NCBI RefSeq assembly: GCF_023101345.1
Contig: NZ_CP095848.1
Location: 3,126,001-3,190,000 of the forward strand
Length of the DNA stretch: 64,000 nucleotides
Direction of reading: 5' to 3'
DNA from: Hymenobacter sublimis
GTDB lineage: Bacteria; Bacteroidota; Bacteroidia; Cytophagales; Hymenobacteraceae
Part shown: in pieces, positions 1 through 9,341 of the stretch
How the letters are laid out: every line of letters begins with the position of its first letter
Position numbering within the stretch: the stretch's first letter is position 1
Made by a program: the position numbers and the translations under genes
Notes under the pieces: generated by a model
Databases searched by the model: none
Seen by the model: the letters and a program-made list of their open reading frames with translations, nothing else
Told to the model about the DNA's origin: nothing

Positions 1-2
1 AC

Positions 3-1046
3 GCTCGCCTGGCCGCTGAAAACACTGCTGGCGCTGCTACCTCTTCGGTTAGTGCGGAGGAAGCTACGGAGCCTACTCCTCCCGCGGCACTTGCAGAGGT
101 CCAGGAAGTATCAGTTACTGAGCCGGACTCAGAAGTGGTGTATATCACGGAAGAGGAGCTGCGACGGGGCAACCGCCCTACTCCTACCCCTGAGCCAGAA
201 CCCGAAGTCAGCCAGCCAGCTCCAGAAGTAATTGAGCAACACGATACAGCCAACAGCACTGAATCTGCCTCCGAGCATACTATGGAAGTACGCCCCCGAC
301 GCAGCCGCAACAAACGACGGGAGCCTAGGCCAGAGCAAGCAGACCGCCCGGCTGGTCGCACTTCCCGCCGGCCACTGTACGCTGCACCGGATGAGGTAGA
401 GGCAAACTCATCCGTACCAGATGAGGCCAATGTAACTTCCCAGCCTGCCGCTCCAGAATCTGCAGTTGTTCCTGTTGCAGAAACACCAGCAACACCGGCT
501 CCCATAGTATCTTCCTCAGATGCTGACTCCTCAGCCGCTCCAAGTGTTTCTCCAGAGCCAGTAGCAGCCCAAGCAGAGCCTACGGTAGCGGCTAAACCCA
601 CTGGCCGCAATCGGAACTCGACAGCCCCGGCTACCCCAAATCGGCCGGCCCGATCTAAAAAGCCTCAAGCAGCCACAGTTACTGAAGACGCTCCTGTCGA
701 GTCTGCCGCCCCTATTCCGCCAACACCTACTGACACAACACCACTTGTGGTAGCTCCGCCCGCAGCGCCAGCGGCTCCCAAAGCTCGTAGTCGGAAGCGC
801 CCAGCGGCCCAGGAAGCTTCAGTTCCTCCGGCCGAGGCTCCTGCTGCTCCAGTTTCGGTTGAAGCTTCGCCGGTTACTCCTAAAAAACGAGCCCCGCGCC
901 GTCCAGCTCCTGCTGCTGAAGCTTCCGCTTCTAGTGCGCCTACCCTGGAAGCTGCGCCAGAAGCCGCCCCGGAGCCTCCCAAACGTCGAGCCCGCCCCCC
1001 GCGCCGCAAGCCCGACGCGGATCCTCAGGCTCCGGAAAACACCTGA
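3..1046 (+). CDS. C-terminal part of a low-complexity, basic-tailed protein (5' end outside window)
   Basis: The frame is open from base 3 to a TGA at 1044-1046, so at least 347 residues are present and the start lies upstream of the window. GTG codons at 135 and 138 are internal, because the same composition continues ahead of them. The protein is rich in Ala, Pro, Glu, Ser and Thr, with clusters of Arg and Lys such as RRSRNKRREPRP and a C-terminal PPRRKPD. No folded domain is visible, so this looks like an intrinsically disordered tail. Such tails occur on RNA-binding proteins, for example RNase E/G-type enzymes, but nothing here proves that. A strong terminator follows directly. Confidence 0.6.
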   Translation, partial: ARLAAENTAGAATSSVSAEEATEPTPPAALAEVQEVSVTEPDSEVVYITEEELRRGNRPTPTPEPEPEVSQPAPEVIEQHDTANSTESASEHTMEVRPRRSRNKRREPRPEQADRPAGRTSRRPLYAAPDEVEANSSVPDEANVTSQPAAPESAVVPVAETPATPAPIVSSSDADSSAAPSVSPEPVAAQAEPTVAAKPTGRNRNSTAPATPNRPARSKKPQAATVTEDAPVESAAPIPPTPTDTTPLVVAPPAAPAAPKARSRKRPAAQEASVPPAEAPAAPVSVEASPVTPKKRAPRRPAPAAEASASSAPTLEAAPEAAPEPPKRRARPPRRKPDADPQAPENT

Positions 1047-1049
1047 TTT

Positions 1050-1083
1050 AAAACCCGGCCACTAGTGGCCGGGTTTTCTTTTT
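1050..1083 (+). terminator. Rho-independent terminator after the first gene
   Basis: A perfect palindrome occupies 1050-1077 (aaaacccggccact paired with agtggccgggtttt). It is followed by a T-rich run to 1083. It starts four bases after the stop codon of the upstream gene. Confidence 0.9.
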
Positions 1084-1158
1084 GCGCTGCTCACTGCCGT
1101 TGCCTTTACTTGCCAGTGGGCAAGCCTGACCTTTTCTTCGCTCCAACTTTTACTACCC

Positions 1159-3180
1159 ATGGCTGCTCACCCGAACCGCCTCGCCCAGGAATCAAGCCCT
1201 TACCTGCTGCAGCACGCTCACAACCCCGTTGATTGGTACCCGTGGGGGCAGGAGGCTTTGGAGCGGGCCCAGCGCGAGCGGAAGCCCATTATTGTCAGTA
1301 TTGGCTACGCGGCATGCCACTGGTGCCACGTGATGGAGCGCGAATCATTTGAGAATCTGCAGGTAGCGGCGGTGATGAACGCGCAGTTTGTGTGCATTAA
1401 AGTAGACCGGGAGGAGCGGCCTGATGTGGACCAGGTGTATATGGATGCCCTGCACGCCATGGGGGTACAGGGCGGCTGGCCGCTGAATGTTTTTCTTACC
1501 CCCGATGCCAAACCGTTTTACGGCGGCACTTATTTTCCGTCGGGCAATTGGCTGTCCTTGCTTACCAGTATCGGTCGGGGGTACGCTGGGGAGTACCGGG
1601 CCGAGTTGAATGCCTCCGCCGAGCAGTTTGTGCAAGTGCTTCAGGCCAGCGAGTTGGATAAGTACCGGGCTCCCGATACTACCGCCGGCGTATCAGACGA
1701 GCAGTTTAAGCTGCTGGTGTACAATCTCGCAGCTAAGTTCGACCGGGAGCAAGGCGGCCTGAACCGGGCCCCAAAGTTTCCCATGCCCAGCATCTGGCGC
1801 TTTTTACTGCAGGCCCACGCCGTTTCCGGCAGTCCTGCCATACTTGCCCAACTCAACCTGACGCTCCGCAACATGGCCTGGGGGGGACTATATGACCAGG
1901 TTGGTGGCGGCTTTGCTCGCTACTCCGTGGATGAGCAGTGGCTAGTGCCTCACTTCGAAAAGATGCTCTATGACAACGGGCAGCTACTGAGCTTGTATGC
2001 GGAGGCCTACCAGGTAACTGCCGACCCCTTGTACCGCCACGTTGTATACGACACCGTTGGCTTTCTGAGCCGTGAGCTGACAAGCCCGGAAGGTGGATTT
2101 TATTCCTCCCTGGATGCTGATAGTGAAGGCGAGGAAGGCAAGTTCTACGTCTGGACGATGGATGAGCTACGAGAGGTGTTGGGTACGGAAGCCGAACTGG
2201 CCGCTGCTTATTACCAGTGTACTGCCGAAGGCAATTGGGAGCATGGCGTAAATATTCTGCACCGCAGCACCCCGGATGCTGCCTTTGCCCAAGCGCATCA
2301 GCTTCCCCCTGAAGTATTAGCGGAACAGGCCCAAGGCTGGCGTCAGAAGCTGCTGGTGGCCCGCGCGGCCCGGGTGCGCCCAGCCCTGGACGACAAAATT
2401 CTGACGGGCTGGAATGCGCTGGCCTTGCAGGGATTACTGGATGCCTACCGCGCCTTCGCTGAGCCGCAGTTTCTGGCGCTGGCGCTCCGGAATGCCCGTT
2501 TTTTACGCACTCACCTTTGTACTGACCAGGGCTTGCACCGCAACTACAAAAACGGGCGTGCAACCATTCCGGCTTTTCTAGAGGATTATGCTCTGCTGAT
2601 TCAGGCCTACCTCAGCTTGTATGAGGCAACTTTTGCGGAGGAGTGGCTGCGCGAAGCCGACCGCCTGAAAGCCTACGTGCTCGACCATTTCCTAGATTCT
2701 CAGGAAAACTTGTTCTTCTTCACGGCTGATAATGGAGAAACGCTGATTGCGCGCAAAAAAGAGTTATTTGATAATGTCATTCCGGCATCCAACTCCGTAA
2801 TGGCGCGCAACCTGCATCGCCTAGGCCTGCATTTGGAAAACGGTCAATACTTGGAACTGGCTGCTACCATGCTCCAGCAGGTGCTACCCTTAGTTGTGCA
2901 CGAGCCCCAGAGCATGGCCAACTGGGCCGGCCTGTACACAACCCTACTTCGGCCGGCAGCAGAAATTGCTATTGTTGGGCCGGAAGCGGAAGATTTTCGC
3001 AAGGAGCTAAGCCGCCGTTACTTACCCCACGCGGTGGTGTCCGGCGGCAGCGCTGGCAGCTCTCTGCCCCTGCTGCAAGACCGCACTGCCCGGAACGGAC
3101 AGACCACCATCTATGTCTGCTTTAACCGGGCCTGTCAGCAGCCGGTGCACTCCGTGGCGGAGGCGTTGGCCCAGCTTTGA
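1159..3180 (+). CDS. Thioredoxin-domain protein of the YyaL/DUF255 (SSP411) family
   Basis: This 673-residue protein has the standard length of the family. The N-terminal thioredoxin-like domain (about residues 1-170) carries the family signatures [17 protein letters not shown] and the CHWCH motif at 53-57, followed by GGTYFP. The remainder resembles the alpha/alpha toroid seen in glycosidase-like folds, with motifs such as [10 protein letters not shown] and DDKILTGWN. The biochemical role of the family is poorly defined; mammalian SSP411 has been linked to redox or fertility functions. The ATG at 1159 is preferred because family similarity begins at once. No signal peptide is evident, so it is probably cytoplasmic. 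The stop at 3180 lies about 70 bases before the priA start. Confidence 0.93.
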   Translation: MAAHPNRLAQESSPYLLQHAHNPVDWYPWGQEALERAQRERKPIIVSIGYAACHWCHVMERESFENLQVAAVMNAQFVCIKVDREERPDVDQVYMDALHAMGVQGGWPLNVFLTPDAKPFYGGTYFPSGNWLSLLTSIGRGYAGEYRAELNASAEQFVQVLQASELDKYRAPDTTAGVSDEQFKLLVYNLAAKFDREQGGLNRAPKFPMPSIWRFLLQAHAVSGSPAILAQLNLTLRNMAWGGLYDQVGGGFARYSVDEQWLVPHFEKMLYDNGQLLSLYAEAYQVTADPLYRHVVYDTVGFLSRELTSPEGGFYSSLDADSEGEEGKFYVWTMDELREVLGTEAELAAAYYQCTAEGNWEHGVNILHRSTPDAAFAQAHQLPPEVLAEQAQGWRQKLLVARAARVRPALDDKILTGWNALALQGLLDAYRAFAEPQFLALALRNARFLRTHLCTDQGLHRNYKNGRATIPAFLEDYALLIQAYLSLYEATFAEEWLREADRLKAYVLDHFLDSQENLFFFTADNGETLIARKKELFDNVIPASNSVMARNLHRLGLHLENGQYLELAATMLQQVLPLVVHEPQSMANWAGLYTTLLRPAAEIAIVGPEAEDFRKELSRRYLPHAVVSGGSAGSSLPLLQDRTARNGQTTIYVCFNRACQQPVHSVAEALAQL

Positions 3181-3250
3181 TGCCCAAGCAACTGCCGGTT
3201 CCGGCCGCCACCGTGTTATCTTTACCCTCCGCTTCCAGTCCGATTTCCCT

Positions 3251-5797
3251 TTGAGCCTCACGTTTGACTTTGTTCAGCCCCAGCCGGAACCCGCCGCTGA
3301 CCGCGTAACGCTGTTTGCCGACGTGATTCTGCCGCTGCCGCTGCCCAAGCTGTACACTTACCGCGTCCCCTTCGAGCTGAATGACCAAGTGGTAGTAGGC
3401 GGGCGCGTGATTGTGCAGTTTGGGGCCAAGCGCACGCTCAGCTGCATTGTGGCCGCCGTGCACGAAACGCCGCCCAAGGAATATCAGGCCAAGTACATAC
3501 TGGAGTTTATCGACGACGCGCCGGTAGTAACGCAGCCCCAGTTGAAGCTCTTCCGCTGGATGGCCGAGTACTACCTCTGCACCCTAGGCGAGGTTATCAA
3601 CGCGGCCCTACCCTCGGCCCTGAAGCTCAGTTCCGAAAGCCGCGTACAGCTCCACCCAGCCTTCGACGCGGAAACCAACCCCTACCCCCTTGGTGAGCAG
3701 GAACAGAAGGTAGTGGATGCGCTAAGCACCGGCGAGGAAGGAAAGTCTCTGACCTTTACTGAGGTAGGCGACCTGCTGGGTATTGCTTCTTTTCACAAGT
3801 ACATCAAGTCCCTGATGCAAAAGGACGTGGTGTTTCTGTTTGAGCATCTGCAGGATAAGTACTCGCCTAAAGTGGTGAAGAAAGTACGCTTGGCCCACCA
3901 TTTGGTAGCGGAGGCAGCGTTGGAACAGCTATTCGCGCAGCTGTCCTCCAAAGCCAAGCAACTGGACGTGCTGATGCGCTACCTGCAGCGGGTGCCGGTG
4001 TACCAGAGCGAACATGCCAACCACAAGGGCATTGAAAAGGCGGCCCTGACCTCGGCGCCCCACCTCTCGCCTTCGGCCGTGAATACGCTCATCAAAAACG
4101 GCATTCTGGAGCAGTTTGATACCATCGTGTCGCGCTTTCCGCTGGACGAGGACGACGCGGAGGCCAAGATGCACTTCACCCTGAGCCCCGCCCAGCAGGA
4201 AGCCCGCGACGACATCATGCGGCAGTTTCAGGAAAAGGACATTGTGCTGCTGCACGGCGTAACGGGTGCGGGCAAAACGGAAATCTACATTGAGCTAATC
4301 AAGCAAGCGCTGGATGGAGGCGGCCAGGTGCTGTACCTGCTGCCCGAAATTGCCCTTACGGCCCAGATTGTAACCCGCCTGATGCGCGTGTTTGGCTCGC
4401 GGCTGGGCGTGTATCACTCCAAGTTCTCCGACAATGAGCGGGTGGAAGTGTGGAATGGGGTGCTGTCGGGGCGGTTTCAAGTGGTAATTGGGGTACGTTC
4501 CTCGGTGTTTCTGCCCTTCGATAACTTGTCCTTGACCATTGTGGATGAGGAGCACGAGTCGAGTTACAAGCAGTACGACCCCTCGCCGCGCTACAATGCC
4601 CGCGAAGTAGCCCTAATGATGGCCAACTTTCAGGGCTCGAAGACGTTGCTGGGTTCGGCCACGCCCGCCGTGGAAACTTACTACCAGGCTCGCGCCGGCC
4701 GCTACGGCCTCGTTTCTCTTACTAAGCGCTTCGGCGAGGCCGGGCTACCGGAAATTGTGCTGGTCGACACCCGTAAGAGCCGGGAGCAGAAAACCATGCA
4801 CAACCACTTCACGCCGGAGCTGATGGCGGAAATGGAAACCAAGCTAGCCCTCAAAGAGCAGGTAATTCTGTTTCAGAACCGCCGCGGCTACGCGCCCTTC
4901 ATCAACTGCCTCGACTGCGGCTGGATACCCAAGTGCAAGAGTTGCGCCGTGAGTTTGAGCTACCACAAACATAGCCACGAGTTGCGCTGCCACTATTGCG
5001 GCTACCACGAGCGGATGGTGGCGCAGTGTCCGGCTTGCGGGTCGCGCAACGTAAAAACTGTGGGTTTTGGCACCGAGAAGCTGGAAGACGACCTGAAGGT
5101 AATGCTACCCCAGGCCAACGTGCAGCGCATGGACCTGGACACCACCCGCGCCAAGAATTCCTACCAACAAATCATTGCCGACTTCGAGAAGCAAAACACC
5201 AACGTACTCGTAGGCACCCAAATGGTAACCAAGGGCCTGGACTTTGCCAACGTGAGCCTGGTAGGCATCATCAATGCCGACTCCATCATTCATTACCCCG
5301 ACTTCCGGGCCCATGAGCGGGCCTTCCAGATGTTCGTGCAGGTAAGCGGGCGGGCAGGCCGCAAAGGCAAGAAGGGTCGAGTTATTATTCAGACAGGCGA
5401 CCCGCAGCAGGTCATCTTCGATAAGGTAATTCGCAACGACTACCTGGAGTTTTACGAGTACGAAATTCTGCAGCGACGCGAGCATGGTTACCCGCCGTTT
5501 ATGCGCATCATTCGGCTCACGGTAAAACACATGGATGCTGTAGTAGGCGAGCGGGCCGCCCTGTTGCTCACCCAAGAGCTAGTCGAGCGGCTGGGCCGGG
5601 AAGCGGTGTTAGGGCCGGAAGCACCCTACATTTTCCGTATTCGCAACTTCTACCTGCAGGAAATCACCATTAAACTCAGTCGTGAGCACACGGTTCTGCG
5701 CGCAGCCAAAGCCGATATTCAAGCGGCCGTAGAGCTAGTGCGCGACCAGAAGGAGTTCAAGCAGGTGCGCATAGCCGCCGACGTGGACCCGATGTAG
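3251..5797 (+). CDS. priA: Primosomal protein N' (replication restart helicase PriA)
   Basis: PriA is a 3'-5' superfamily 2 helicase that reloads the replisome at stalled forks. Taking the TTG at 3251 as start gives 848 residues, close to family length. The frame is open further upstream to 3113, but that part overlaps the previous gene and has no PriA character. The N-terminal DNA-binding domain begins around VTLFADVILPLPLPKLYTY. Walker A GVTGAGKT is at 336-343 and the DEEH box at 432-435. Eight zinc-ligand cysteines are at 553, 556, 562, 565, 580, 583, 593 and 596. The C-terminal helicase lobe has GTQMVTKGLDF and SGRAGRKGKKGRV. The TTG start is inferred, since no in-frame ATG is placed suitably. 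Confidence 0.95.
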   Translation: MSLTFDFVQPQPEPAADRVTLFADVILPLPLPKLYTYRVPFELNDQVVVGGRVIVQFGAKRTLSCIVAAVHETPPKEYQAKYILEFIDDAPVVTQPQLKLFRWMAEYYLCTLGEVINAALPSALKLSSESRVQLHPAFDAETNPYPLGEQEQKVVDALSTGEEGKSLTFTEVGDLLGIASFHKYIKSLMQKDVVFLFEHLQDKYSPKVVKKVRLAHHLVAEAALEQLFAQLSSKAKQLDVLMRYLQRVPVYQSEHANHKGIEKAALTSAPHLSPSAVNTLIKNGILEQFDTIVSRFPLDEDDAEAKMHFTLSPAQQEARDDIMRQFQEKDIVLLHGVTGAGKTEIYIELIKQALDGGGQVLYLLPEIALTAQIVTRLMRVFGSRLGVYHSKFSDNERVEVWNGVLSGRFQVVIGVRSSVFLPFDNLSLTIVDEEHESSYKQYDPSPRYNAREVALMMANFQGSKTLLGSATPAVETYYQARAGRYGLVSLTKRFGEAGLPEIVLVDTRKSREQKTMHNHFTPELMAEMETKLALKEQVILFQNRRGYAPFINCLDCGWIPKCKSCAVSLSYHKHSHELRCHYCGYHERMVAQCPACGSRNVKTVGFGTEKLEDDLKVMLPQANVQRMDLDTTRAKNSYQQIIADFEKQNTNVLVGTQMVTKGLDFANVSLVGIINADSIIHYPDFRAHERAFQMFVQVSGRAGRKGKKGRVIIQTGDPQQVIFDKVIRNDYLEFYEYEILQRREHGYPPFMRIIRLTVKHMDAVVGERAALLLTQELVERLGREAVLGPEAPYIFRIRNFYLQEITIKLSREHTVLRAAKADIQAAVELVRDQKEFKQVRIAADVDPM

Positions 5798-5813
5798 GGT
5801 CAGGTCGTGCGAA

Positions 5814-6014
5814 TTAGAAGCCAATAAGGTAGAGCACCAGACCGGTTATCAACAGCAGTGCGGCTGGAATTCCCAGCAAGCCTACCCCAATACCGCCTAA
5901 TACGAGGCCAGCTACGGCCAGTAGCTCACCACCGATAATCAGGCCTAATCCTACCCGCCGCAGAGGATTGTCGCCGGATGAAACGGCCGTCGGTTTACCC
6001 ACGGGCTGGGTCAT
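5814..6014 (-). CDS. Small glycine-rich two-helix membrane protein
   Basis: Starting at the ATG at 6014 gives 66 residues: a polar N terminus (MTQPVGKPTAVSS) and then two closely spaced hydrophobic, glycine-rich segments at about 24-44 and 46-66. The frame is open a few codons further upstream to 6038, but ATG 6014 gives the more natural start. It is convergent with priA, with only 16 bases between the stops. I do not recognise a family. It resembles the C-terminal hydrophobic part of the neighbouring lipoprotein at 6182-6769, which may reflect common ancestry or just composition. Confidence 0.6.
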   Translation of the reverse strand: MTQPVGKPTAVSSGDNPLRRVGLGLIIGGELLAVAGLVLGGIGVGLLGIPAALLLITGLVLYLIGF

Positions 6015-6126
6015 GTTTTTTCGAGCTTCCCGCCGCAAACGACGCCGGCCGTTTTCCTTAGAAGAACAACGGTATGGAATAGGGATGCAGGAAATATTGC
6101 TCTAAGCTCGAGAGTACTTTTTACGA

Positions 6127-6163
6127 AAAAAGCCCCGGCTGTATTAACAGTCGGAGCTTTTTA
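6127..6163 (-). terminator. Terminator downstream of the minus-strand lipoprotein gene
   Basis: The arms aaaagccccggctgt and acagtcggagctttt pair with two positions that are mismatched in DNA but partly wobble-compatible in RNA. On the minus strand the stem is followed by a run of Ts. It lies 19 bases beyond the stop of the gene ending at 6182. Confidence 0.75.
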
Positions 6164-6181
6164 TTTAGACAAGTAATGAGC

Positions 6182-6769
6182 TTATACTTCGTCGAGCAGG
6201 CCTAGTACAATCAGCACTACACCAACAATAGCAATAAGACCACCCAGCAAACCAAGGATACCACTGAATATGCCACCTATGAGAGCACCTACCAACAGCA
6301 GAATAATACCCAGTTTGATGTTGCGGCTAATGGCGTTAGCGTCTTCCTTTGAAGCAACTTCCGACTTCTTGCTTACCTGCACTTTAGCGGCCAGCTTATC
6401 AGCCTTCTTAGTCAGCTTAGCTACCATGGCTTTCTGAGCGAAGTTAAGCTTGGGTGCAGCAGCTGTTTTAGCCGGCGCTGCTACTTTGCGGGGAGCACTA
6501 GCTACAGCTTTGCGTTCCATTGCCGGCGCCTGGGGGGTAGCGGTGGTAGCCGGAGCCTCAACTGCTACCGTTTCCGAAGCAGCCGAGACAGTAGTTTCCG
6601 GGGCAACGGGCGTAACAGCAGGGGCTACTACCACACCCCGCTGGGTGCCGTGGTAGGCAGATGAGGTTTTGGGCAGCAAGGCATACTCGGCGCGGTTGCA
6701 GCTAGTGAGGGCTACGGCCACAGCAGCTACGGCCGTCAGCTTGTGCAGGAGTCCGGATAGGTGTTTCAT
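6182..6769 (-). CDS. Putative lipoprotein with a disordered middle and a glycine-rich hydrophobic C terminus
   Basis: From the ATG at 6769 the protein has 195 residues. The N terminus is a lipoprotein signal ending in VALTSC, so it should be exported and lipidated. The centre (about 30-130) is rich in Ala, Pro, Thr and Val, then Lys, with no evident fold. The last 45 residues are very hydrophobic and glycine-rich (LLLVGALIGGIF and similar) and could form two membrane helices or a glycine zipper. The frame extends 17 codons upstream, but the signal sequence fixes the start. A TACTTTG sequence about 45 bases upstream on the minus strand could be its -7 box. The function is unknown. Confidence 0.75.
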   Translation of the reverse strand: MKHLSGLLHKLTAVAAVAVALTSCNRAEYALLPKTSSAYHGTQRGVVVAPAVTPVAPETTVSAASETVAVEAPATTATPQAPAMERKAVASAPRKVAAPAKTAAAPKLNFAQKAMVAKLTKKADKLAAKVQVSKKSEVASKEDANAISRNIKLGIILLLVGALIGGIFSGILGLLGGLIAIVGVVLIVLGLLDEV

Positions 6770-6996
6770 GTGCGAAAAAATTAGGGTGAATAGTGTGGAA
6801 ACGGGTCTTGTACGGGCCAAAGTAAAAAACGAAAACAGAAAGCTGGATTAAATCTGTGGTTCTGTTTCCCTGAATTCGGCCTCTATTCGGCTACGCAGGC
6901 ATGCAAGCGAGGGTTATTTTTTGTTGATTTTGGCCTAGTCGAACGGTTCCGCTCGTCAGGATGTTAAGGTTGCGCTGTTTATTTGCACCCGTGCAT

Positions 6997-7770
6997 ATGT
7001 CTCTCCCAACAAAGTACTTGCTTTCCCTAGGCGCAGCCGGTTTCCTACTCGGGCAGTGGGCCTGCACGCAGCCGCTCACCGAAAGCACTGCCGCGCAGCT
7101 GGTGGAAGAAAAGCGCCGCGCCTTACCCGATACAAGCGGTTATGAGCGGCGGGCCCCTCAGGATCCTAATGGCATCAGTACCTACTACATGGGCCGGCAG
7201 ATTGCGCACGTAATGGGCCACGAAGGTGCCAGTTGGCTGGAACGCAGTGACCGGCAGCAGGAGGAAGGTACCGATATTCTGTTACGAGAGCTAAAACTAA
7301 AGCCAACGGATGTGGTAGCTGATATTGGTGCCGGCACGGGTTACTTCACGTTTCGCATGAGTCCGCTGGTGCCTAAAGGCAAAGTGTTGGCTGTGGATAT
7401 TCAGCCGGAAATGCTGGCCGCCCTGCGCGAAACCACCGAGAAACGACACATCCATAACGTGGTACCGGTGCGGGGCACGACTGATAACCCGAACCTCCCG
7501 GCCAAAGGCGTCGATCTGGTGCTCATTGTAGATGCTTACCATGAGTTTGACCACCCCCGGGAAATGATGCGTGCCATCCGTAATTCTTTAACTCCTACGG
7601 GCCGGGTAGCACTGGTTGAGTATCGAGCCGAAGACCCGAAAGTTGCCATCAAACGCATTCACAAGATGAGCGTAGCCCAGGTCCGGCGCGAAATGGCGGC
7701 CATAGGGCTGCGGCTTACAGATTCCGTTGAAACCCTACCCCAGCAGCACTTGCTGTTTTTCCAGAAATAG
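6997..7770 (+). CDS. Exported class I SAM-dependent methyltransferase, possible lipoprotein
   Basis: Starting at the ATG at 6997 gives 257 residues. The first 23 residues (MSLPTKYLLSLGAAGF onward) form a hydrophobic signal ending in a Cys, compatible with a lipoprotein. The methyltransferase core has the SAM-binding motif DIGAGTGYF at 109-117, then an acidic VDIQPEM loop (motif II) and VLIVDAYHEF (motif IV region). Exported methyltransferases of this kind recur in Bacteroidota, but their substrates are not known to me. The frame is open 12 codons further upstream; the signal peptide favours 6997. The next gene, queA, has its own promoter, so this gene is probably monocistronic. Confidence 0.85.
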   Translation: MSLPTKYLLSLGAAGFLLGQWACTQPLTESTAAQLVEEKRRALPDTSGYERRAPQDPNGISTYYMGRQIAHVMGHEGASWLERSDRQQEEGTDILLRELKLKPTDVVADIGAGTGYFTFRMSPLVPKGKVLAVDIQPEMLAALRETTEKRHIHNVVPVRGTTDNPNLPAKGVDLVLIVDAYHEFDHPREMMRAIRNSLTPTGRVALVEYRAEDPKVAIKRIHKMSVAQVRREMAAIGLRLTDSVETLPQQHLLFFQK

Positions 7771-7837
7771 CAGGCGCATTGGCACAACATTTATTCGAAC
7801 GAGTGGCGGGGTAGCAGAAAAGGCCGTTTTTAACACT

Positions 7838-7884
7838 ACAATGTCTATTGTATAGAGTCAAAGACTCTATACAATAGACATTGT
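7838..7884. repeat. Perfect 22-bp inverted repeat with 3-base loop
   Basis: The arm 7838-7859 is exactly complementary to 7863-7884, with loop aaa. Each arm also contains a smaller near-palindrome (acaat...attgt). It lies 68 bases after the methyltransferase stop, and no T-run follows. It could be an RNA 3'-end stabiliser or a weak terminator. Confidence 0.9.
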
Positions 7885-7932
7885 GCGTTTCGTCCCGTGC
7901 TGTATAGTAGGTCATACTGCTACGCCCTGGAG

Positions 7933-7940
7933 TATCTTTG
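7933..7940 (+). promoter_or_regulatory. -7 promoter box (TATCTTTG) of queA
   Basis: TATCTTTG matches the Bacteroidota consensus TAnnTTTG exactly. Only six bases separate it from the queA ATG at 7947, so the transcript would be leaderless or almost so. No clear -33 TTG is seen at the usual distance. Confidence 0.65.
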
Positions 7941-7946
7941 CGGGCT

Positions 7947-9179
7947 ATGAGTGCTCCTACGCCCGACCCCCGTCAGCTTTCCATCCACGACTTTACCTAC
8001 CAGCTGCCCCCAGCACAAATTGCGTCTGAGCCCTTGCCCGACCGTGACCAGTCGCGGCTCTTGGTGTACCAAGGTGGCGCGCTGACGGACCGGCACTTCG
8101 TAGAAGTGCCGGCGCTTCTACCGCCCCACAGCCTCTTGGTTTTCAATGATACCAAGGTAGTGCAGGCCCGGCTGTTTGCCCGGCGGCCGACGGGCGGAAT
8201 AGTGGAGTTGTTCTGCCTGGAGCCGGTAGCCCCTCACCGGGCTATCGAGCCGGCCATGCAGCAAACGGGTAGTTGCGTGTGGAAATGCTTGGTAGGCAAC
8301 GGTAAGCGGTGGAAAACCGGCCTGGTAACGATAGAATTCGAGGTAGCAGGTCAACCCTCCTTGCTTGCGGCGGAGCGGATAGAGCAAGGCGAAGGCTATG
8401 CCCTGATCCAGTTTAGCTGGGAACCGGCTCAATTGCCCTTTGCGGAAGTACTGCGCGGAGCCGGCCACTTACCTCTCCCCCCCTATCTCAACCGAACCGA
8501 TACGGCGGCCGATGCGGTCCGCTACCAAACCGTATACGCTGCTCATGAAGGAGCCGTAGCCGCCCCCACAGCCGGACTGCACTTTTCCGCTGCGGTACTG
8601 GCCGAGCTGACAACCCGCGCGGTTGCTACCACGCACGTGACCCTGCACGTAGGCGCGGGCACCTTTCAACCAGTCAAGGCCGAGTCGATGGCCGGCCACC
8701 CCATGCACGGGGAACCCATCAGCGTGACAGCTGCTACCCTGCGCCACCTGTTGGAACACATGCCCCACCCTATTATTCCGGTGGGTACTACCAGCTTACG
8801 CACGCTGGAGAGCCTGTATTGGCTCGGGGCTCGATTAGTGGAGCAGCCCACCGCCGAGCCTACCTGGCACGTAAGCCAGTGGCAACCTTACGAGGGCCGG
8901 CCAGCTGTAGCCACTACTGATGCACTAACTGCCTTACTAGCGCACTTGGAGGCCACTGGTTCCGACACGCTGCACGCCACCACACAACTGCTGATTGCTC
9001 CTGGCTATCAGTTCAGGATAGTGCGCGGCCTCATCACCAACTTCCACCAGCCCGAAAGCACACTACTTCTACTCGTGGCGGCCCTCATTGGCCCGGATTG
9101 GCGGCGCGTGTATGACTACGCGTTAACCCACAACTACCGCTTCCTAAGCTACGGCGACTCTTCCTTGTTGCTTCCCTAA
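7947..9179 (+). CDS. queA: S-adenosylmethionine:tRNA ribosyltransferase-isomerase
   Basis: QueA transfers and isomerises the ribosyl moiety of SAM onto 7-aminomethyl-7-deazaguanine in tRNA, the penultimate step to queuosine at anticodon position 34. The 410-residue protein shows family signatures throughout: LPPAQIASEPLPDRDQSRLL near the N terminus, FNDTKVVQARL, the APTAGLHFS motif, HVGAGTFQPV and the C-terminal LITNFHQPESTLLLLVAAL. The ATG at 7947 is chosen over an in-frame TTG at 7938, which is part of the -7 promoter box. Length and motifs look intact. Other queuosine genes are not in the window. Confidence 0.96.
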   Translation: MSAPTPDPRQLSIHDFTYQLPPAQIASEPLPDRDQSRLLVYQGGALTDRHFVEVPALLPPHSLLVFNDTKVVQARLFARRPTGGIVELFCLEPVAPHRAIEPAMQQTGSCVWKCLVGNGKRWKTGLVTIEFEVAGQPSLLAAERIEQGEGYALIQFSWEPAQLPFAEVLRGAGHLPLPPYLNRTDTAADAVRYQTVYAAHEGAVAAPTAGLHFSAAVLAELTTRAVATTHVTLHVGAGTFQPVKAESMAGHPMHGEPISVTAATLRHLLEHMPHPIIPVGTTSLRTLESLYWLGARLVEQPTAEPTWHVSQWQPYEGRPAVATTDALTALLAHLEATGSDTLHATTQLLIAPGYQFRIVRGLITNFHQPESTLLLLVAALIGPDWRRVYDYALTHNYRFLSYGDSSLLLP

Positions 9180-9275
9180 GGCGCTTGTAATAGCGGAAGC
9201 GAAAGGCACTTTTCCCGCGCGACTACCTCAGAATACTTGCACCTATTGCGGCCTGGCTTATCTTGCCGCCGCTAT

Positions 9276-9307
9276 AAAGCGCTTGGCTACGCTCCTGAGC
9301 GCTTTTT
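9276..9307 (+). terminator. Possible terminator downstream of queA
   Basis: aaagcgct (9276-9283) pairs with agcgcttt (9298-9305) and is followed by two more Ts. The loop is 14 bases. It lies about 100 bases after the queA stop. Confidence 0.5.
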
Positions 9308-9341
9308 GCAGGCGCTTTACTGATGCAATTTTTCTATATAA

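Noticed and set aside
1853..2563. A 236-codon minus-strand frame opposite the DUF255 gene
   Set aside because: This is a codon-bias shadow of a well-conserved gene.
3113..3250. An N-terminal extension of PriA beginning inside the previous gene
   Set aside because: The extra 46 residues overlap the conserved end of the upstream gene and do not look like PriA; the TTG at 3251 gives the family length.
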